Assembly (NCBI GenBank): GCA_022606425.2
Contig: JAHDVF020000729.1
Location: 1,302,001 to 1,366,000, forward strand
Length of the DNA: 64,000 nt
Direction of reading: 5' to 3'
From: Lepidostoma basale
Taxonomy: Eukaryota > Arthropoda > Insecta > Trichoptera > Lepidostomatidae
Of the stretch, positions 1 through 12,420 are shown one piece after another. The notes beneath the pieces were generated by a model. It was not told where the DNA came from. It did no database searches and saw only the letters and a list, made by a program, of their open reading frames with translations. A program made the position numbers and the translations under genes. Within the stretch, counting starts at the first letter, position 1; each line of letters begins with the position of its first letter.

Positions 1-62
1 TAAAAATTTCGTCATTACAGAATTCTACAGTGTTAACGCAAGTTTATCTAAAATTACAAAGG
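1..62. repeat. Fragment of a dispersed repeat, second copy at 25465
   Basis: This stretch matches 25465-25521 along its length, sharing the core CAGTGTTAACGC / ATAGTGTTAACGC and then AAGTTTATCTAAAATT. A diverged reverse-strand match lies near 16560-16590. The family is unnamed and has no coding capacity here. The copy runs off the left edge of the window. Confidence 0.55.
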
Positions 63-2190
63 AAAGCAAAACTAAGCAAATGTTTTTTAAAACTAATGGA
101 TCTTTCGATTTACGTATTCTTAGTCGTGGATTCTTATACCTAATATCTAAAATAATTTTCTCTTCTAAATATCGTTATATTTTATCGGTTCAATAATTGA
201 TTTAAAAAAATAAAACTGCTTTGCTTATTAAATACTGTAATTTTTAATCATCACAGATCTCTGCATGTCGAAAAAGTCTTTATTGATGAGAAAACCGCGT
301 TGATCGAAACATTTCAAAATCAGCACGAGAAGAATCTTGGAATGAGCTTATGTCCCACTACGATGAGCTTATATACCATACTCACCAGGCATCTCACTAT
401 CGTAGGACCGGTTTCATCTAATACTACCGCCGCGTATATACAGCGAAGACAACAAAATAGAGTATTCCAGTAAATTGAATTTGGCCCAAAAATCTATCAA
501 GTACCCTCTCCAATTTAAGACATTGATATGCGTCAAACGCACCTGTATCGAAGAGGCAAAAAACGAATACTGAATCAAATTTAGACTGACATGGTTGGGG
601 TAAAATAAAATTGAAGCGGGATAACTAGTTAAACGGGAAAAACATTATCACGGAGACAAAAAATTTGCCAATGAGCGATTAAAGTGGAATGGAAACTAAA
701 CGGTTGCCGGGAAATAGACGAGTGAGTACAGAGTGGACATTGTGTTTTCGAAGCAAGCAGAATTCAATATGCAGGCGCTTACATATGTGTGTATGTCTAT
801 GTAAAGCGTGTGTGTGCGTGTATGAGTGCAGTCAGTCTCCGCTAGGGCAAGGTCGAGGCGGCCACTTGGGCAAATATCGCTCTGTCATAATATCATTAAT
901 ATGAATTATATCACCGTCGATGGGAACGTTTTTAATAAGAAAGCGTTAATTGGATGCATTTTGGCTCCTGTGCCCAGAGCCGGATATGACACAGAAATGC
1001 GATTAATCTAATAAAACAATATTGCAGACGGGCATCAAAGGCGAGCATATTAATTAAGCCTTGAAAATATTATACACAATTTGAATCGAGTCAAGAGTCC
1101 AAATATACTTGTGATCAAATTAATAAACGGAAAATCAGTTGAATAAAGGTTTCGAAGGTTTTAATACCTCCCAACTGGGGTAGAAAGGCCTGAAATTAGC
1201 TGGATTGACAATGAGTTTTTTTTAAATGAAATAATTCTATTGTTTTATTTTTATTTAATAATAACAAATATATTGTTATATTTGCGTTTGCGATTTTCGG
1301 AGTTTTTAAGTGAAACGACCATTCAGCTGTGTCATAGGTGACTAGAGATGCGATCAAGTCAACATTTTAATCATATAGTCACAAATAACAATCGCCTCTG
1401 TAAGCATCATTGACGTTATTTTTTTAAATTGATTGGTTGCTTTACATAAAGTCGAAATCGTATAATGGTTTATGCTCTGAAATGTTTAATCTTCTGAAAA
1501 ATTTAAGATGTCATTTAAATAAATTGTTTAAATTACAAGTATGCCTACTGCAAACGCAACTTTCAAGCTCATATAAAATGTTTTGCGACAATAATGGTGC
1601 AAATACTTATTTTACTTTTGCACTGGTTTACGCGCAAAGCGTGACGAAACTAACTCATACAAACCGAGTCTCAAAAGTTGATCCGAAACAAGAATTACGA
1701 TGGCGGAAAAATATGAACGAAAGGCAATACGTTATTAGTGCTGCGGTCGCCCGAGATGGTGGCGAGGTGTTTTAGAAAGTAAACTAGCCATGGCAGCGGC
1801 GCCGCCATAAAAACCGATCGCCATGACGTCATCAGAGATCATTCGAGTAAAGTTTGAGGCGAGATGAAACGCTGCTTCGTTTACCGCATTCCCGGAAGAT
1901 GTCGAGTAAGTGTGGCGTGATTGTATGCAGAATGTATTTATACAGTACTGGCGATGTGCGCTCTGCTAAGCCATTCAGAGGAGAATTACAACTTAACCCA
2001 GATACGCGAGCCGCCGAGTTAACTAGGATTTGACGTCAAACTTGTGTTCTGATAACTAGTTTAAGCTCGCGTTTACCGCTAGATTGGGGGCGTGGTGGTT
2101 CCTGCTAAAGGAAAACCATTTATCAACATTTGTCAATACAATATAAAGGCAAAATATGTTATTCCATTAATTATGTAGTAAAGTAAAAAA
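63..2190. other. No gene recognised; two CRE-like palindromes
   Basis: The ORFs here are short and have no recognisable motif. A GC-richer patch (about 1740-2060) holds two exact TGACGTCA palindromes at 1824-1831 and 2031-2038, the consensus bound by CREB/ATF-type bZIP factors. That could mark a control region, but no transcript start or coding exon is evident beside it. A TG-rich run lies at 785-825. Confidence 0.3.
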
Positions 2191-2722
2191 TTAAGAACCA
2201 AATGGCTAAAACTGTCACGTCAAAGCTCACCAAGATATGGCAAGACAAAAATATCTCTAACAAGACCAAGATGAGACTGGTTCAAACCCTTGTTTTCTCC
2301 ATATTCCTCTATGGTTGCGAGTCATGGACTATTCAAACATCGAAGAGATCCAAAATTAATGCTTTCGAGATGTGGCGCTGGCGAAGAATGCCGGCGTATA
2401 CCCTGGACGACAAGAAGAACAAACCAGTCAATCATTGACCAGCTGGGTATCAAGGCAAGACTCTCGCGGACGTGCTCTCAGAGTGTTGAAATATTTTGGA
2501 CACTTAGCTCGGAGAGATCAGGACAACCTTGAAAAGCTAATCATCGTGTGCCAAGTGGAGGGAAGGCGACCACAAGGACGACCACCAGGCCGCTGGTCCG
2601 ATCAAATTAGGGATCTGACTGGTCTCTCATTAGCTGCAGCCTGGAGACTGACGGGTGACAGAAGGGCATGGCGTGCCATGGTCGATGGTTTACAGGATGG
2701 ACACGACCCTCAATCATGAAGA
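2191..2722 (+). mobile_element. LINE 3' end, group 1 (RT C-terminal region), truncated
   Basis: The reading frames encode the region after the reverse transcriptase core of a non-LTR retrotransposon. There is a LYGCESWT motif near 2311, FEMWRWRRM near 2366, a GRPPGRWSDQIRDLTG block near 2580-2620 and a stop at about 2717. Two overlapping frames are needed, joined near 2400, so there is at least one frameshift. The same element recurs at 29789-30190. The endonuclease and catalytic RT domains are missing, so this is a dead 5'-truncated copy. The clade (RTE-like or another) cannot be fixed from this tail. Confidence 0.8.
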
Positions 2723-2740
2723 ATTGCAAAGAAAGCAAAA

Positions 2741-4454
2741 AAATATATATATGTGTTATATCACAAAGTTTCAACACGTTACATTTTTTACAGCGCCCCT
2801 GGGATTACCAATTCCTAAAAACGACGCTTTATAAAGCATATAATTTATAATATTATAAATTATTTTAAAATTAGACAGCTAATCATATAAACTAGAGTAG
2901 TAAAGTTGATTCACCACGTACGTAAATTTTCCTACCTACCTTTAAAAAGGGTTTTTCTTTGCGATCGAAAATAATTATAGTTGCCAAGCAGCGGACAGCC
3001 GAACTTTGTCCCAGCATCCGCGCTGTCGCTATGCTTCACCAGCTCCGAGATTTATCACGTGGCTAACGAATGTACGTGGTTTAAAACACACCTTAAAAAG
3101 CCGGATATGTGTGGGCTATTTGTCGGAAGACATCAATAAGACAGCTCGTTAAGCATTGGCAGCGCCTGACTGATCGCCGATACGGGGACACAAAACGCCG
3201 CTCGTTCTGGCATGAGAGCGCACCGTTTGTTCTAGGCGAATAGGAACGGCTCAAATCTGCAATTTCATTTACGAGTAGATCAAATGCAATGCATATTTTA
3301 ATAAATTCATTAATATGTTAAGGTATACAAAGTAAGGCTAATTATGACGTCACCGTTTGCATTATGATGTACAATTTATATTGTTTTCCCTACATAATGT
3401 AGAGATTTTTTTAAGGCTACTAAATTTATAAAAAAAGCGATTTCATAATATTCACGACATCAAATGCCGATATTTTAATAACCCAATTTACAAATATAAT
3501 TATTTTTTATGCCTGGTAATCACTATATGCATGTCTTTAATACGCGCATGAATAATATATTATAAATAATAAAAAATATTGTGTCTAATTTACTACCTCA
3601 AATAAAGTAGTCCCGCATAAACAATGCATTTTAAATAATTATGATGTTTTAATATCTACTTCCGCTTTTGTCGCTGGAATCGACAGACCGATTGACGATT
3701 CATTATTTAATTTAATTGTTATTTAAAATGAACTCCTATCAACGTGATTCCAGTAAAATCATTCGATCAAATAATCAGATCTAGAAACACGTGAGAGCGA
3801 ATATAGCCGAACAATCGCCGACATCTTCGAAATATGTTGATACTTATAAATACTACACAAAACTCGTAGAATGAGCGATGTTATAGTTCTCCTTAGCAAG
3901 CGGATTTGTATTCGGTCGGCTCGATGGCGATTCGAGTTTGGCTGCGGAGAGCAGAGGATCGAGAGGAAAGGGTACCCAAATGATATGAAACCGGTTTGGG
4001 AATTAAGCCGCGGGGCGCTTGCACGGAACTGTGCTGCTCTTATTGGGCAAGGCGGGGTAATAAAAAAAAACAAAAGCAAAAAAATAATCTCCCAATACTA
4101 CAGCGAAAGAGCGATGCATCGGCGAGCTCGGGCGAAAACAGTTTGCTGGCCGGAGAAAACGGCATAAGTGGACAAGGCTCTAAGGATCATTTTTGTGCGG
4201 CGCAATGGAAGGGACTTCGCACTTTCCGAGGCAGAAGAGAGTCCCTTATATTGTTCATACAAGCGACCTTGAACGTCACTAACACGAACATTTTGGCGAC
4301 GGAAGAATGGAGAAATGAAAAATTAAAACTTCCAAAAGAAGAATACAAAATGTTACGAAAATAATCTATTCACTTGCCTACACACAATCTAACGAAATCT
4401 AGCAGTGTTTATTATAATATAATTACAATTAAATTAATTTATTGTATAATAAAT
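2741..4454. other. No gene recognised
   Basis: This is mostly AT-rich sequence. A GC-richer patch at about 2985-3245 has no open frame with a recognisable motif. An ORF at 3871-4167 (+) is overlapped by others in different frames, and none shows a known domain. The 14-base string at 3344-3357 (ATGACGTCACCGTT) recurs at 42360-42373. Confidence 0.3.
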
Positions 4455-4680
4455 GCAAGACAGGGCAATATCCAATGGGCACCCAGAATACTTCAGTGGA
4501 GACCTTGGACAAATAAAATGAGTGTCGGGAGGCAACCTAAAAGATGGACTGACGATATTGCCCGAATAGCTGGAACGACCTGGATGCGGAGGGAACAAAA
4601 CAGAGACGAGTGAAAGAAAATGGAAGAGGTCTATACTCAGCATTGGAGGGAAGAAGGCTGAAGAAGGAGAAGAAGAAACG
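4455..4680 (+). mobile_element. LINE 3' end, group 2, about 225 bp
   Basis: Translation gives a WAPRILQWRPW block, then VGRQPKRWTDDI near 4535, WMRREQNRDE and a final QHWREEG-stop. This is the same C-terminal order as the longer copy at 20552-21134. An in-frame TGA follows NRDE. The tail is GAAGAAGGAGAAGAAGAA. No clean target-site duplication was found. The copy is non-functional. Confidence 0.75.
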
Positions 4681-4723
4681 CAATGGTTCATTTCAACTGT
4701 ATATAATAAATATTTTTTTCCTC

Positions 4724-4862
4724 GAAGAGAAGTTTTATTAAATGTTATGGGAATAACATGTGGCGTCTTACTAAGGCATTATTAAATGACATCTGATAAT
4801 GCCTTAGCTAGGCGAAACATGTAATTCCCATAAAATATTATGAAACTTCTTGAAGACAGACG
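4724..4862. repeat. Palindromic element, GACATGTTTCGCC family, with about 60-bp arms
   Basis: The left arm, running through TTATGGGAATAACATGTGGCG to AAGGCATTAT, pairs with the right arm, running from ATAATGCCTTAG through GGCGAAACATGTAATTCCCATAA. Only a few mismatches occur and the central loop is about 14 bases. Pieces of the same family occur at 10745, 16495, 17735, 30885, 61925 and 62160. This is the best-preserved complete palindrome of the family here. It has no coding capacity and is MITE-like or foldback-like. Confidence 0.7.
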
Positions 4863-4869
4863 TTTTAAT

Positions 4870-5439
4870 TCGTATTATATATACACTTGAAAAGATAAAA
4901 GTTCAGGTGACAAACCATGAAGTCATAAATATCATTAATAACACTGTTGACGGTTAGATTTGATTTGTTTTGATAATTAATATACAATTTATTGATCGCA
5001 GGACAAGTTTCAATATCCAGCGGATAATGTAAACAAACACACCAGAACAGCCTTTGACAAATGGGCGGTGGGCGAGTTGATGAATAGACCGGGTCTGCTG
5101 CACTTGACTCTTCGGCGGGGCGCAACGGTAGCGAAATGGACAACAAAAAATACACCTTATAATCGAGGACTCGCGGATGTGTAAAGGAAGCGAATTAAAT
5201 CTTTTTGTGAAGTGCTCTGAATGTATTTCCATATAGGTAGACGGCGACAGCGCGGGCAAGCGTGGCGCCAGACTTGAATCTGATGAATTATTTATCCGCT
5301 TCTGAAACGATTGGCTTTTCGAAAGTGCAAACGTCAAGTACATCAGTGAGACATATAGTTTCGTGTCAGCGTTCAAAACTTCGAATCAATAACTTCGTGA
5401 TATTCCATCACATTTTATTATATTTCAACAAAAAAATCT
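4870..5439. other. No gene recognised
   Basis: Overlapping minus-strand ORFs at 4865-5155 and 4954-5376 lie in different frames and show no family motif. The DNA is unremarkable apart from a slightly GC-richer patch at about 5050-5270. Confidence 0.3.
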
Positions 5440-6075
5440 GATATAACAATCTTCTTCTTCTTCCTCAGCCTATTCCCGTCCACTCCTGAACAAAGGCCTT
5501 CTCCATTCGCTTCCATGTCACTCTGTCCTGTGCAGACTGCATCCGGGTTATTCCGACGTGTCTGTTCAGGTCATCCTTCCACCGTAGTTGCGGTCGCCCT
5601 GCACTTCTCTTTGCCGTCCACGGTCTTCTAGTTCACTTTTCATCTGAGCTTCTGGCTACGTGACCTGCCCATTGCCATTTTAGAGTCGCCATCCGGTGGA
5701 TGATCTCAGTGACCCTTGTTCTTTCTCTCACCGTATCGTTTGTGACTCTGTCTCTTAGGCTTATTCCTAACATGGCTCTTTCCATGGCTCTTTGGGTCAC
5801 TCGCAGTTTTTCGGCACTTTGCTTAGACAATGTAACAGTTTCAAGACCATAAGTACCAACTGGCAGAACGCAGGTTTCATAGACTTTTCGTTTCAGGTTG
5901 ATCGGTATTTTCCGGTTTTTAAGGATGTAACTCATGTTTCCGAAAGCTGCCCAGCTTAGTCCAATTCTTAATTTTAGCTCTGCGGTTTGGTTATCTCTGC
6001 CCAATCGAATATTGTGTCCCAGGTATGTATATTCTTGGACATTCTCAATTTCCCTCCAATTAAAGATATAACAAT
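5440..6075 (-). mobile_element. LINE 3' end, group 2, with 11-bp target-site duplication
   Basis: The duplication GATATAACAAT lies at 5440-5450 and 6065-6075 and brackets a 614-bp insert. On the minus strand the insert starts with an RT-type TYLG motif, then WAAFGNMSYIL, VLPVGTYGLETVTL, SLRDRV, KWQWAGHVA and GRPQLRWKDDLNRH. It ends in EEAF-type residues, a stop and a GAA tail (TTC run on the plus strand at 5451). A Trp codon of the family reads TGA after SSDEK, and a few codons are missing there. It is a 5'-truncated, inactive retrocopy close in sequence to 8013-8502 and 62217-62605. Confidence 0.9.
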
Positions 6076-6566
6076 ATCATGGGATAAACCAAATCTCGAA
6101 TTGAATAAAGATATACAAAAAACGTCCATCTTTGTTAAAATATGCCTTGAATAAAATAATATGCCCAAAAGACGAAATATAACACCATTAGAATATCCGA
6201 GAAAAGTATTATTGTCGTAAACAATGTATCGCTGTGACACATTTTTCTGTGTTTACTTACATTGAAATTCGCAAATTGCGTAAACTTCAAACAAACCACA
6301 AACGTGAGCAAATGATATATAAACTATTAATCACCGAGAAATCTTTTGATTCGTCGATTGCATCATCAGCGCTGTTTATAATATTGCAATAAATTTATTT
6401 AAACTTGCGGATTTATTGTTTATGGAGTGTTTATGGAGGCCCACGCATGAGAATAAGTAAAAAAAATCAATGTGCAAATTTTCCACACAGACACATTTTG
6501 CAACTTTCGAAATTAAATGTCAGAATTCGATATATTTAATATGGAGACCAAAATTGAACAATAAAG
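6076..6566. other. No gene recognised
   Basis: AT-rich sequence with no open frame or repeat that I can name. Confidence 0.3.
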
Positions 6567-7258
6567 ATTTACACCAGAGGTCCCAAACTTTTTTGTTCCG
6601 TAGACCCCTTACAGATTTTTTCTATTTTGTGTAGACCCCCTGCTTTCCTATTATTGATTTTTTACAAATTCATCTAGAACTGTAAAATTACCTTTTGAAG
6701 CTGACACAGAGCTACTCCCTTTAATAGGGTTTTCCGTAGAAAAAAATCTTTAAAATAAAATATATGTTAAGTTTTATATAATAGTTATACATTTTAACTG
6801 TTAAATTTACAACACTTATATAATATCACAATGTTGTATTATACACTTTTTTCGCCAACCGATGTTATCATCAGCAGATCAAACAGCTGTCGTGACATTC
6901 TCAAATAGTGTATAATAAAAAGTTGTCACATTATAACAGTGTTGTAAATTTAACAGTTGATAATGTTGAAGAATCATAGTTTTTCGGCCAAAACAATAGA
7001 CTATTTAGACATACAATCATTAATTAAAACAAAACAAAATGCAAATCCAACATTTTTACATAAAATAAAAACAATCTAATAGGGGGATGAGATATCAAAA
7101 TTTCAATATTTGGCTTCAATTTAGTTGAACCATCTCGTGGACCCCCATTTACATCCCATGCACCCCTAATTATTTTTCCAGTTGTCGTAGACCCCTTGTA
7201 AGTCGAAATCGACCCCTGGGGGTCAATATAGACATCTTTGGGAAGCACTGATTTACAC
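6567..7258. mobile_element. hAT-like non-autonomous element with 8-bp duplication
   Basis: ATTTACAC occurs at 6567-6574 and 7251-7258. The 676 bp between begin CAGAGGTCCCAAAC and end CTTTGGGAAGCACTG, whose reverse complement is CAGTGCTTCCCAAAG. These are imperfect terminal inverted repeats of the CAG...TCCCAAA type. An 8-bp duplication with CAG-starting ends is the known signature of the hAT superfamily. There is no transposase ORF, so it would depend on a partner. Subterminal GTAGACCCC strings repeat on both sides. A long-hairpin element (6795-7012) is nested inside. Confidence 0.85.
6795..7012 (+). repeat. Long-hairpin element nested in the hAT element
   Basis: The left arm begins AACTGTTAAATTTACAACAC (6795-6814). 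It is matched in inverted form by the right arm ending at about 6958. The inner part carries GCCAACCGATG, CATCATC and CAGCTGTCG. After the right arm there is a one-sided tail resembling AATGTTGAAGAATCATAG and then CGGCCAAAACAAT. The start and the tail match the copy at 39073-39374, and the tail also matches 13468-13715. No clear duplication was found at this copy. Confidence 0.7.
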
Positions 7259-8003
7259 CAACGATATTTAATCGCGATGATCTTGCAAAAGTAACATAAC
7301 ACAATATAATTTATTAACAATTAATTTATGTACATCCTACACGCGACCGTTGTGGTACTCGTACATAACACTGCTACACCAATTGTCGTGAAGCTATTTG
7401 CATTTCTGTAGCTGTATAATACAGCGCAAGGTCTTATCAGTGCGAGCAGGCCCAGGTTGGGACAAAGTAAGATCCCTTGTCAAGTGGCATTCAGAGTTTA
7501 ACTTGAGATCAATAAATATAACACGACCCACGGTGAAATAACTCTGTTCAATTGAATACTAATCCGAGGAATTAATAATTGATATCCTCAAGGGTAATAG
7601 AGTCTTGAGAGAAACATTGAATATTACAGATCATGGGCTAGACACGGGTACAATTATATTCTAAGGCGGAATATTTAGGATAACAAATTTAAATTACTTT
7701 GAAACGTAATTAAAAACTTGACTAATTTAGTAAATTTTAATTCGGAATAAACTCCTTGAGCATACAAAATCGTATCTATTTGGACCGTTGTTAGAAGTCT
7801 TTGATACAGCACAAACGGCACACGATAACAAGTAATCGCGGGTAATTTTTTATAAAAACAGCTATAGTTTTTATATTAAAAAAATATGCCTAGCAATTTA
7901 AAACAATTAGAGACATTACTGGAAACCCATTTTTTTATTATAATAAAATAAGAATTCTTGATCCACAGATGATCGAAAATTCTTTAAAAACTTATATAAA
8001 TGC
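7259..8003. other. No gene recognised
   Basis: AT-rich, with no supported coding frame. A slightly GC-richer patch at 7420-7500 has no identifiable motif. Confidence 0.3.
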
Positions 8004-8511
8004 AAATGACAAAAATAAGAATTGAACTAAGCTGGGCAGCTTTCGGAAACATGAGTTATATCCTTAAAAAACGGAAAATACCGATCAACCTGAAACTAAA
8101 AGTCTATGAAGCCTGCGTTCTGCCAGTTGGTACTTATGGTCTTGCAACTGTTACATTGTCCAAGCAAAGTGCCGAGAAACTGCGAGTGGCCCAAAGAGTC
8201 ATGGTAAGAGCCATGTTAGGAATAAGCCTAAGAGACAGAGTCAGAAACGATACAGAGAGAGAAAGAACAAGGGTCACTGACATTATCTACCGGGTGGCGA
8301 CTCTAAAGACAAGAAGACTGCCGAGTTGGAGACCGTAGTCGGCAGAGAGAAGTGCAGGGCGACCACAACTACGGTGGAAGGATGACCTGAACAGACACGT
8401 CGGAATAACCTGGATGCAGTCTGCACAGGACACAGTGACATGGAAGCGAATGGAGGAGGCCTTTGTCCAGGAGTGGACGGGAATAGGCTGAGGAAGAAGA
8501 AGAAATGACAA
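8004..8511 (+). mobile_element. LINE 3' end, group 2, with 9-bp target-site duplication
   Basis: AAATGACAA at 8004-8012 and 8503-8511 brackets a 490-bp insert. The frame reads LSWAAFGNMSYIL, VLPVGTYGLATVTL, SLRDRVRNDT and then, after a deletion, TRRLPSWRP, a stop, GRPQLRWKDDLNRH and a final FVQEWTGIG-stop. Compared with 62217-62605 it lacks the KWQWAGHVARSS segment, so the two copies carry independent damage. The tail is GAAGAAGAAG. Confidence 0.9.
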
Positions 8512-10744
8512 TAACCGTAATCATTTTTGTATACAGACAATTTTATAACAAACGACTATCAATAACTTTATAACAGATATATTTGTATTACTAAAACGAA
8601 ACATAACAAACACTGATAAAAATAAAATATAGCTCTTTGAAATAGCGAACTTAAAAAAAAAAATTGAAATTATATCATTTCAATACAAAGAGATCGAAAG
8701 ACCACAGAAGCATAAGAGTTCTTATACAATGTGTGCTTTCAAAACACGAGACATTTAAACTATATAAAAAATGTCAGCACGTAATATTAGATACGTGTGT
8801 ATAAAATTTTCAGTTACAGTTAAGACACGGTCGTGGGAACTTTTACGGATTGTTTCAGCGTTCAAGTAATAGGCGATAGACCGGGAACGAACTCGGTCAA
8901 GGACTACATCTTGCGTGAAACGGCACGAAGACAGACAGTTGCTGTTCAAATACCGCGCCTCGAGACCGACAGAACAATCTACGTGGAGCACAACCGACGA
9001 TTACCTGCAGAGCACAATGTTAAAACCTAATACGGCACACGGGTAAATGGAAAGATAAAAAAAAAACTTGTATCGCGAACTATAAGGTTAGACGTAAAAA
9101 TAAGGTCAAAGCAATATTAAAACTTCCTTCTTCGATCATTTGCCTTCTAAATATGCAATAACGCATGTCAGTGAATTGAAATCATTATGGTAGAAAAACA
9201 AGAGATAAAGTCACATAATGGAGATGGTTTCCGAAAACGTTTACATGAATAATAAATATTATTAGCATATTTTGGATGCAACACGATAACCTGTTTTCGA
9301 TGCGTGCATTTGCACAGAAGCCGCGCTCGTCTCCCTAATTCAGTTTTCTTCGAAATTGAACCACTTACAAGCAATCGAATTAAGAAAAAAAAAATACGAT
9401 CCGTTCCAATACGATTTACACCGTACAACTTTGTATTGTGAAAGTGCGGTTGGACGCGTGAAACGAACGAACGAAAGTGGTCAGAAACGTAATTTACGAC
9501 TTGGAAGGAAATGGATGTCAAGGACAGTCGAGGATGACCAGCTGGGGAACGAGATTTTCAAAGCTGACCGCCTCGAGAGCGTAAACAATGATATTCAATC
9601 AAAACAAAATGTGTTCGCTGCGGAGGCACAAGCCGGTACCATTTATAAAATTACCTGTGTTTGTTGAAGCAGATAAAAGCTGGGTATTTGCCTATCTCTG
9701 TGCATACACGCACGTGGCAAGCAAGTGATCGTGCACGAGTCAGAAGGCGCTGCTTCTGCCCGGGCTGTGCACAAAATAATTGGGTCAACACACTTTAACT
9801 TTTGACACGTTCGCGTATTTACGATAAGAAAACGCGAAATGGGAAAATATTTGCGCAAAAAATAATATATAGACGGGTTATTAAAAAGGTAAACAAATCA
9901 ACCTTAACAATTTAAGAAAACGGGAGTATTTAATTAAGAATATAATAAAAGAGAAGTTATAAATACACAGAAAATAAAGATTCTAACGTATAAATCAAAC
10001 ATACGTAGATGGGTCAATATTTTCCCTGCAAATGTTTCACACCTCGCCTGATGATCTATGCGAAGTAGTTTAGTAAATATGCACAAACAATTAGATTAGA
10101 TTAAATTTGTAAGTAATAGCTAATAATCAAATATATCAAAGGTACTCAGATCCAATGTACGTGTAATGTGAAGCAATATGTTCGATAAACGATTAGCTGT
10201 CTTGGTCTAGGTGTTACATAAAATACGTAATAAAACCCTAATAAAACCAGTACACTAGTCACTGAGTGAAGTTAGCCGAGTTCAGTTTCGGAGAATTTTT
10301 TTAAACATTCATTTGAATACCATAATGTACAATTCGAATGTATAATCAGTTGGTTTTGTAAGTATTGACCATCATCAAAATCGAAGTGCTCTCTATAATT
10401 TTTAATTGTTCTATGAGAATGTAATGGCGAGCATTCAAAACCTTCCCAGGCCGGATCCCGAGACATCCTGTTGTGTCGGCTACCAAGCGGGCAACTGTGT
10501 TACGCCCCACAAAGTGTTCCCAGAAAGAATCCGGATGGGGGCTGTCTTGTGTGTTACTGTGCCATCGGTTGATAGAAAAACGGCCGGCCAACGTTGCGCT
10601 ACGGCGCACGCGTCCATCACAATGTACTACTTAATCTTCACTACTACCTAACATACATTCAATTATTCACTAAACGAACCTTTTTCATATCAAAGATTAC
10701 AACAGAAAGCCTACCTTTCTCTATAACAAAAAAAGAAAAGGGTT
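8512..10744. other. No gene recognised
   Basis: The ORFs at 8833-9030, 9356-9667 and 9643-9858 have no family motif and overlap others in different frames. A GC-richer patch at 10430-10620 is open on both strands (minus 10346-10609, plus 10406-10651), but I do not recognise a product. It could be an exon, an old element or chance. Confidence 0.3.
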
Positions 10745-10800
10745 AAACATGTCATTCCATATAAAATTTAATTAAACTCCTTGAAGACAGACATTTATAT
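10745..10800. repeat. Fragment of the GACATGTTTCGCC palindromic family
   Basis: It carries AACATGTCATTCCATATAAA and then CTCCTTGAAGACAGACAT, matching the ends of the palindrome at 4724-4862 and the copy at 30885. Only one arm is seen. Confidence 0.5.
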
Positions 10801-10879
10801 TAATTAAATTCAGCCCTTACGATACTACTCATCACAGAACGGCCGGAAAGCTTTTTAAAGCTGCGGATATCTGTTAGAA

Positions 10880-11130
10880 CTTATTAACTAACCATCACGC
10901 CGTTTCTCGGGGGGGGGGGCAGAGAGGAGGAACCAGCATACTGTTATTTTTTTATTTAACTTATAGTGCAATCTCTCTGCCTTAGATTTGTCCTTATGTT
11001 GTCGTTCTGTATTATATAATACGCCGTTTTCCCGCACATTTTTTCTCGGCGATATAATTTATACGGCATTTATCCTACTTTCATCCTATTTTTGATAATT
11101 CCAAGCTTCTTTTCCATCCGGATGAAGAAT
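10880..11130 (-). mobile_element. LINE 3' end, group 6, old copy
   Basis: The plus strand reads TTAACTAACCATCACGCCGTTTCTC, the reverse complement of the group 6 tail, followed by a run of Gs where other copies have GAAAGGGTAGGCAG. The far part (CGGCATTTATCC, TTCATCC, CCAAGCTTC) matches 28526-29035 and 46646-47060. A block is missing in the middle. No open frame survives. Confidence 0.6.
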
Positions 11131-12420
11131 TCGTTATAAACGAGAGCGTTGCCTTATTGTTTATAAGGGTTCGTTCCGCTAACTGTGACGCATTTCCCGG
11201 CCGTGACCCCGCTTCCCTGAATTTAGCACAGCTCTGCACCTCCCTTTAACCTTATTCCTACTACTGTATTAAAAAATACAAATCCTTGCGCACATAATAC
11301 TTTTATGATTTCTATGTCAAGGTACGGTAAGTGTACGGTAATTTTTGAACCACATTGATGTTAGTATTATCAAAACTTGATCAAAAAACGCGTCGAGCGC
11401 GCCCGCAGTGTGTTCGGCATTACAATCCAATGTGCCCTCGATTTTTTTTTTACAAAACATTTACGTGTGTAATTGTAATTGCCGTTCGCGGCGAATGCAG
11501 TCCTTCTATAAAAGTGATTGTAAAATTATCAATACCTACGCTAGTATTCAAAATTTTTCAAAATCTCGCCATCCTTGTAATATTTTAGCGAGATTTGAGC
11601 TTAGTACCAGTACCAGCCGTTTATGATTTATAAACTGCTCATTTCGTATACAAGTAGGTCAAGCTGCGGCTCACGCCTTGCTGAATTTGATTCAATAATT
11701 ATAAGTATTAAATTGAATGTGTAGGTACCTGCAGATGTAAGAAGATGTATAATTTGTATAAATTATACATAGCACAATCCGTTGCGGTGTATCCATGTCA
11801 ATGTGATGCTGGGACATGGAGACAAGGTTTTCTTCTATTCAATCGTAAATCATATTACAATATATGACATATTTGATTTAACCTCAACATTTTCATACAA
11901 CTCTCAATGAATCTATAATTAATATTAACTGAGTGTACATGGCTATCATACTTTCTAGATAACTAACTCAACAATTGATTCTACAATTGTCATTTTTATA
12001 TATTCATGGATACATCCATCACTTAGTTTCAAATAAATTCGAACTTCACATATATCCAAATAATCGACTATTGTATTATTTAATTACAAATTTAAAATGA
12101 AATTTAAAGAACATATAACATACAAAAGTACGTTTTACTCTTACTGGCTATAAGTTCATTCTATAAAAATGATCCTTGTAAACTCCCACAAACCATTGAA
12201 TCTAAATAAAACTGCGAATTTGTGTATATACCTACCATAAAACATAACATAAATATTGTATAATAAAACATAATTTTACTGAAATTTCTGCAGGAAAGGC
12301 CGAACGAAAGTATTGAATATTTTAAAGTAGAAAATTTAGACAAAATATTGGTAGTGTGGTATATCTTGTTTTAAATAAACAAATATTAGTGTATTTAAAA
12401 CAAAAGATTTATGAATTGCG
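11131..12420. other. No gene recognised
   Basis: AT-rich. Two overlapping plus-strand ORFs at 11355-11626 show no known motif. No repeat could be named. Confidence 0.3.

Noticed and set aside
10346..10651. Overlapping ORFs on both strands as a small gene
   Set aside because: No motif, no splice signals that agree with a frame, and no repeat match. Left as unassigned.
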